This document shows positions 23,401-25,424 of a stretch of 25,424 nt of DNA, one piece after another. The notes beneath the pieces were generated by a model. The model was not told where the DNA came from and did not search any database. It saw only the letters and a program-made list of their open reading frames with translations. The position numbers and the translations under genes were made by a program. Positions within the stretch are counted from its first letter, which is position 1, and every line of letters starts with the position of its first letter. The stretch comes from Propionibacteriaceae bacterium UBA6238 (GTDB lineage Bacteria; Actinomycetota; Actinomycetes; Propionibacteriales; Propionibacteriaceae), in NCBI GenBank assembly GCA_002441465.1, contig DJWE01000034.1, forward strand, positions 1 to 25,424, read 5' to 3'.

Positions 23401-25424
23401 GGCAGCCCAGACCGACCCGGTCGTGGCGCCGACGGTGGACCAGAACCTGAGTCCGAAGGGGCCGGACTGGATCCAGATCGGTACCGACAGCGGGTTCCTG
23501 CCGACCCCGGCGGTGATCCCGGCGCACGACATCACGTACATCACTGACCCGACACGGTTCGACGTCGGGAACGTGGACGAGCACTCGCTGCTCCTCGCGC
23601 CGGCCGAGCGCGCCGACGTGGTCGTCGACTTCTCGCAGTACCGCGGGAAGACGCTCATCCTCTACAACGACGCGCCCGCCGCCTTCCCGGCGCGCGTGCC
23701 GGGGTACGACTACTACACCGGCGACCCGGACCAGACCCCGGTCGGCGCCCCCACGACGCTGCCCGGCTACGGCCCGAACACGCGGACGATCATGCAGGTC
23801 AAGGTGTCGAGCGCGGCGCCGGCCCTCGCGTTCGACCGGCCGAACACGACGAACGACAAGATGGGCGCCCTGATGGCGGCGTTCGCGCACCACGCGGACG
23901 GCTCGGGTGTCTTCGAGTCCGGTCAGGACCCGACGATCGTCGGCCAGGCGGCCTACAACTCGGCCTACGGCACCGACTTCGTCGGCACCGGCGACTGCAG
24001 CTCGCCCGTCAACCCGACCGCGAAGTGCGACGGTTTCGCCCGGATCGACCAGCAGGGCGGCATGCCGTTCACGTTCGACACCCTGAGCGGCAACCAGATC
24101 TCGATCCCGCTGCAGCCCAAGGCGATCCACGACGAGACGAACGCGGCCAGCTTCGACCCGTACGGACGGATGATGGGCCAGCTCGGCGTCGAAGCGCCAG
24201 GTGCGACACCGCTGCTGCAGAACGTCATCCTCGAACCGTTCGTGAATCCGGCGACGGAGATCCTCGACGCCACCGACGAGCCGAGCAGTCTTCACGTGAC
24301 ACCCATATCCACCAACGCCGATGGCACGCAGATATGGAAGATCACCCACAACGGGGTCGATACGCACCCCATCCACTGGCATCTCTATGACGTCCAGCTG
24401 ATCAACAGGGTCACGTGGGACAACATCATCATCCCTCCCGAACCGAACGAGCTCGGCTGGAAGGACACGATCAGGGTCAGTCCGCTCGAGGACACCTACG
24501 TTGCGGTGCGCCCGATCCTGCCCACGGTCCCGTTCGGAGTCCCGGACAACTGGCGACCGCTCAACCCGATGATGCCCATCGGCGCCAGAGGCTCAGTCGC
24601 CGGCCAGGTCGGCTCTGCGGGCATCGAGGCGGGCTTCAACAACACCGACGTCAACGGCAACCCGATCGAACCGATCGTCAACGAGGTCACCAACTTCCAC
24701 TGGGAGTACATGTGGCACTGCCACATCCTCAGCCATGAAGAGATGGACATGATGCGGCCGCAGGTGGTCATCGCACCTGAGGCCCTGGCGCCGGCCTCGG
24801 TGCTGACGACCGGCGCGGGTGGCGTTCTGACCTGGACCGACCCGACCCCGGTCGACCTGACCGACCCCCACAGCTGGACCCTCACGGGTGCCGCCAAGGG
24901 AACGGCGGAGATCGGGTACAAGATCCAGCGTGCTGACGTCCTCCCGGGTGGCGGCGCCGGGGAGTACTCCGACGTCGGTAAGGCGCTGGCCAACGCCACG
25001 TCGTTCACGGTTCCTGCCTCGGCCGGCACCGGCCTCTACCGGGTCGTTGCCTGGACTGCGGCCGGCGAGACGCCCTCGAACGCCGCTCTGGTGACGTTCA
25101 CTGCGCCGGACGCTCCGACGGACGTGGTCGGGACGAGCGGCACGGCTGGCGGTTCGGTGAACCTGTCGTGGATGGCTCCGGCCAATGACGGTGGGTCGCC
25201 GATTACGGGCTACGTGATCCAGCAGAGCCCAGCGATTGGGGCGCCAGTCTGGACCGAAGCCAGCACGGTCGGCAACGTCACGAGCACTACGGTGACGGGC
25301 CTGATCAGGGGTTCGAGTTACATCTTCCGGGTCCAGGCTGTCAACACGGTTGGCAACGGCGCGTGGTCCACGGCCTCTGCTGTGGTCCGTGCGACCACCG
25401 CCTCCGGTGCGCCAACGGGTGTGG
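20456..25424 (+). CDS. Giant exported multicopper oxidase with GSGY repeats and FN3 domains (3' end outside window)
   Basis: Open from ATG 20456 (after AAGGGGAACCC) to the window end, 1,656 codons without a stop. Domains: a signal peptide (MNRIRTRWLLPLVAALSMV, cleavage near AQA-AP); residues about 40-270, beta-rich; about 290-505, six repeats of the GSGYxxxPxV type; about 520-1435, multicopper oxidase. All four copper motifs are present: HLHGG (His701, His703), HDH (764-766), HPIHWH (1304, 1307, 1309) and HCHILSHEEMDMM (His1421, Cys1422, His1427, axial Met1432), closely like CotA laccase. The spacing between motifs 2 and 3 is about 540 residues, far longer than in CotA. Two FN3-like domains follow (about 1440-1645) and a third seems to begin. 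It oxidises a substrate outside the cell; Mn(II) or phenolics are possible, by analogy with large MofA-type oxidases, but unproven. Confidence 0.93.
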   Translation, partial: MNRIRTRWLLPLVAALSMVAAQSTFVATAPAQAAPMPGVSFSPTDETKVPHYFGPYPNWANSPQTLADAIVTLEKVAPAPVSVGNALTERAFATDEAVAPGALAPTLVVLPGAKLPAGTLSDFQIFNQTTLGGSLNPSAGNLVHAYVLRPDASVAHKYTVVYDSGELTVPVPTNSAGEVTTFDVGTPVAVQQGDVIGFYGQGVPRDVGGVDADILSTPASADSTMATTVAPAQGYVLTLGASNYPLTSQDRTYSFAATVTPTDPGDGATAFAHVDPKTGGVSEITITDPGSGYATPPTVSITSPGITPTTPAAAHSTISPGVVTSIAVTEAGFGFTAPAVALTGGGTPSTPAVAQASGGVDNLTLVNGGSGYAVAPIVHFSLPDADYCANPGETCEQPTAKATMSGGAVTGIELLTPGSGYATAPSIDIYDGGTANAAGAATVTSTINIGRIAISDGGAGYDSVPTVTVSDTVIPADKGASAVATVAVMGAVTAITVDAAGSGYLTPGLKKFVDTLPGDGEAEANNMGQYIPIAVPDTTTYPGTDYYEIALVQYREKFASSLPDTLLRGYVQLSTGVIPGKHVQLSNANLDPTKPATSTGYFGVDDPHYLGPTIVATKDRPVRVLFRNLLPTGKDGDLFLPVDTSYMGSGEGPNMMTLDANGVPMDMVKDEGTVTDGVRNPVCGQDPKPAGCYTENRAIVHLHGGITPWISDGNPHQWTTPAGESTDYPTGVSMQNVPDMPDPGPGAQTFFYTNQQSARLLFYHDHAWGITRLNVYAGAAAPYLITDPTEQKLIGPGGALEGVDMGNSGVGRSLTIQDKTFVPDTATMAKNDPTWNYDKWGGEGNLWQPHVYMPAQNPGSATGANPFGRWMYGPWFWPPSTNQKYPPIANPYYDPSCDPDVQPFCEPAQIPSTPNESMGMEAFQDTPIVNGTAYPTTTVDPKAYRFRILNAADDRFWNLSWFVADPTTGTLTEVALKKSEVAAAQTDPVVAPTVDQNLSPKGPDWIQIGTDSGFLPTPAVIPAHDITYITDPTRFDVGNVDEHSLLLAPAERADVVVDFSQYRGKTLILYNDAPAAFPARVPGYDYYTGDPDQTPVGAPTTLPGYGPNTRTIMQVKVSSAAPALAFDRPNTTNDKMGALMAAFAHHADGSGVFESGQDPTIVGQAAYNSAYGTDFVGTGDCSSPVNPTAKCDGFARIDQQGGMPFTFDTLSGNQISIPLQPKAIHDETNAASFDPYGRMMGQLGVEAPGATPLLQNVILEPFVNPATEILDATDEPSSLHVTPISTNADGTQIWKITHNGVDTHPIHWHLYDVQLINRVTWDNIIIPPEPNELGWKDTIRVSPLEDTYVAVRPILPTVPFGVPDNWRPLNPMMPIGARGSVAGQVGSAGIEAGFNNTDVNGNPIEPIVNEVTNFHWEYMWHCHILSHEEMDMMRPQVVIAPEALAPASVLTTGAGGVLTWTDPTPVDLTDPHSWTLTGAAKGTAEIGYKIQRADVLPGGGAGEYSDVGKALANATSFTVPASAGTGLYRVVAWTAAGETPSNAALVTFTAPDAPTDVVGTSGTAGGSVNLSWMAPANDGGSPITGYVIQQSPAIGAPVWTEASTVGNVTSTTVTGLIRGSSYIFRVQAVNTVGNGAWSTASAVVRATTASGAPTGV

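Noticed and set aside
22892..24382. 496-codon open frame antisense to the oxidase
   Set aside because: Valine/arginine-rich shadow of a coding strand with fully conserved copper motifs.
1..25424. CRISPR arrays, tRNA or rRNA genes, IS elements
   Set aside because: No regularly spaced direct repeats, no tRNA-like or rRNA sequence, and no transposase or integrase frame was found.

Overview
High-GC chromosomal DNA (about 70% G+C by eye, many GTG starts, weak or absent Shine-Dalgarno sites on several genes), most consistent with an actinobacterium. The gene complement (CAP-domain protein, PadR regulators, GDP-mannose dehydratase pair, Wzz/tyrosine autokinase with LMW phosphatase, FN3-bearing exported oxidase) would fit a Cellulomonas-like member of the Micrococcales, but the genus is an inference. 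I see no rRNA, tRNA, CRISPR array or intact insertion sequence.

Left end (1-2190): a gene graveyard. It holds a SecA-like N-terminus that stops just after its Walker A motif, about 0.6 kb of lower-GC unassigned sequence, a yefM 3' stub overlapping a damaged yoeB, a frameshifted and doubly truncated DUF4143-type ATPase on the other strand, and the last 38 codons of a GGDEF protein. Next come a DksA/TraR zinc-finger gene, a polyphosphate kinase 2, a cupin gene with an unclear start, a broken AI-2E-type transporter, and a long-form peroxiredoxin that converges on a hexapeptide-repeat protein at a strong bidirectional terminator. A PadR/HAAS-like pair, a TrhA/hemolysin III protein and two small hypothetical genes follow.

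Middle (8.1-13.8 kb): two copies of a nested palindromic repeat (8141 and 9088), then an MFS_3-type exporter. Its last 0.3 kb is duplicated, about 97% identical, 2.35 kb downstream. Between the two copies sits a compact, lower-GC cassette of two translationally coupled genes: a Nudix hydrolase and a 455-residue protein of unknown function with a hydrophobic Gly-rich C-terminal region. Beyond it lies a multiply frameshifted membrane-protein gene.

Right half: tandem GDP-mannose 4,6-dehydratase-like genes on the plus strand; a PadR regulator with a striking 12-12-12 operator palindrome; a CAP-domain membrane protein preceded by a 24-codon leader ORF; and a minus-strand Wzz/BY-kinase plus LMW tyrosine phosphatase pair, together suggesting exopolysaccharide production and its control. 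A 0.7-kb intergenic region separates the kinase from a very large exported multicopper oxidase. That gene is open to the window edge (more than 1,650 codons), with six GSGY-type repeats, all four copper motifs of a CotA-like oxidase and C-terminal FN3 domains.

The best candidate for an undescribed system is the Nudix plus 455-residue protein cassette between the MFS direct repeats. The many frame breaks elsewhere could be real decay or assembly indels; raw reads are needed to decide.
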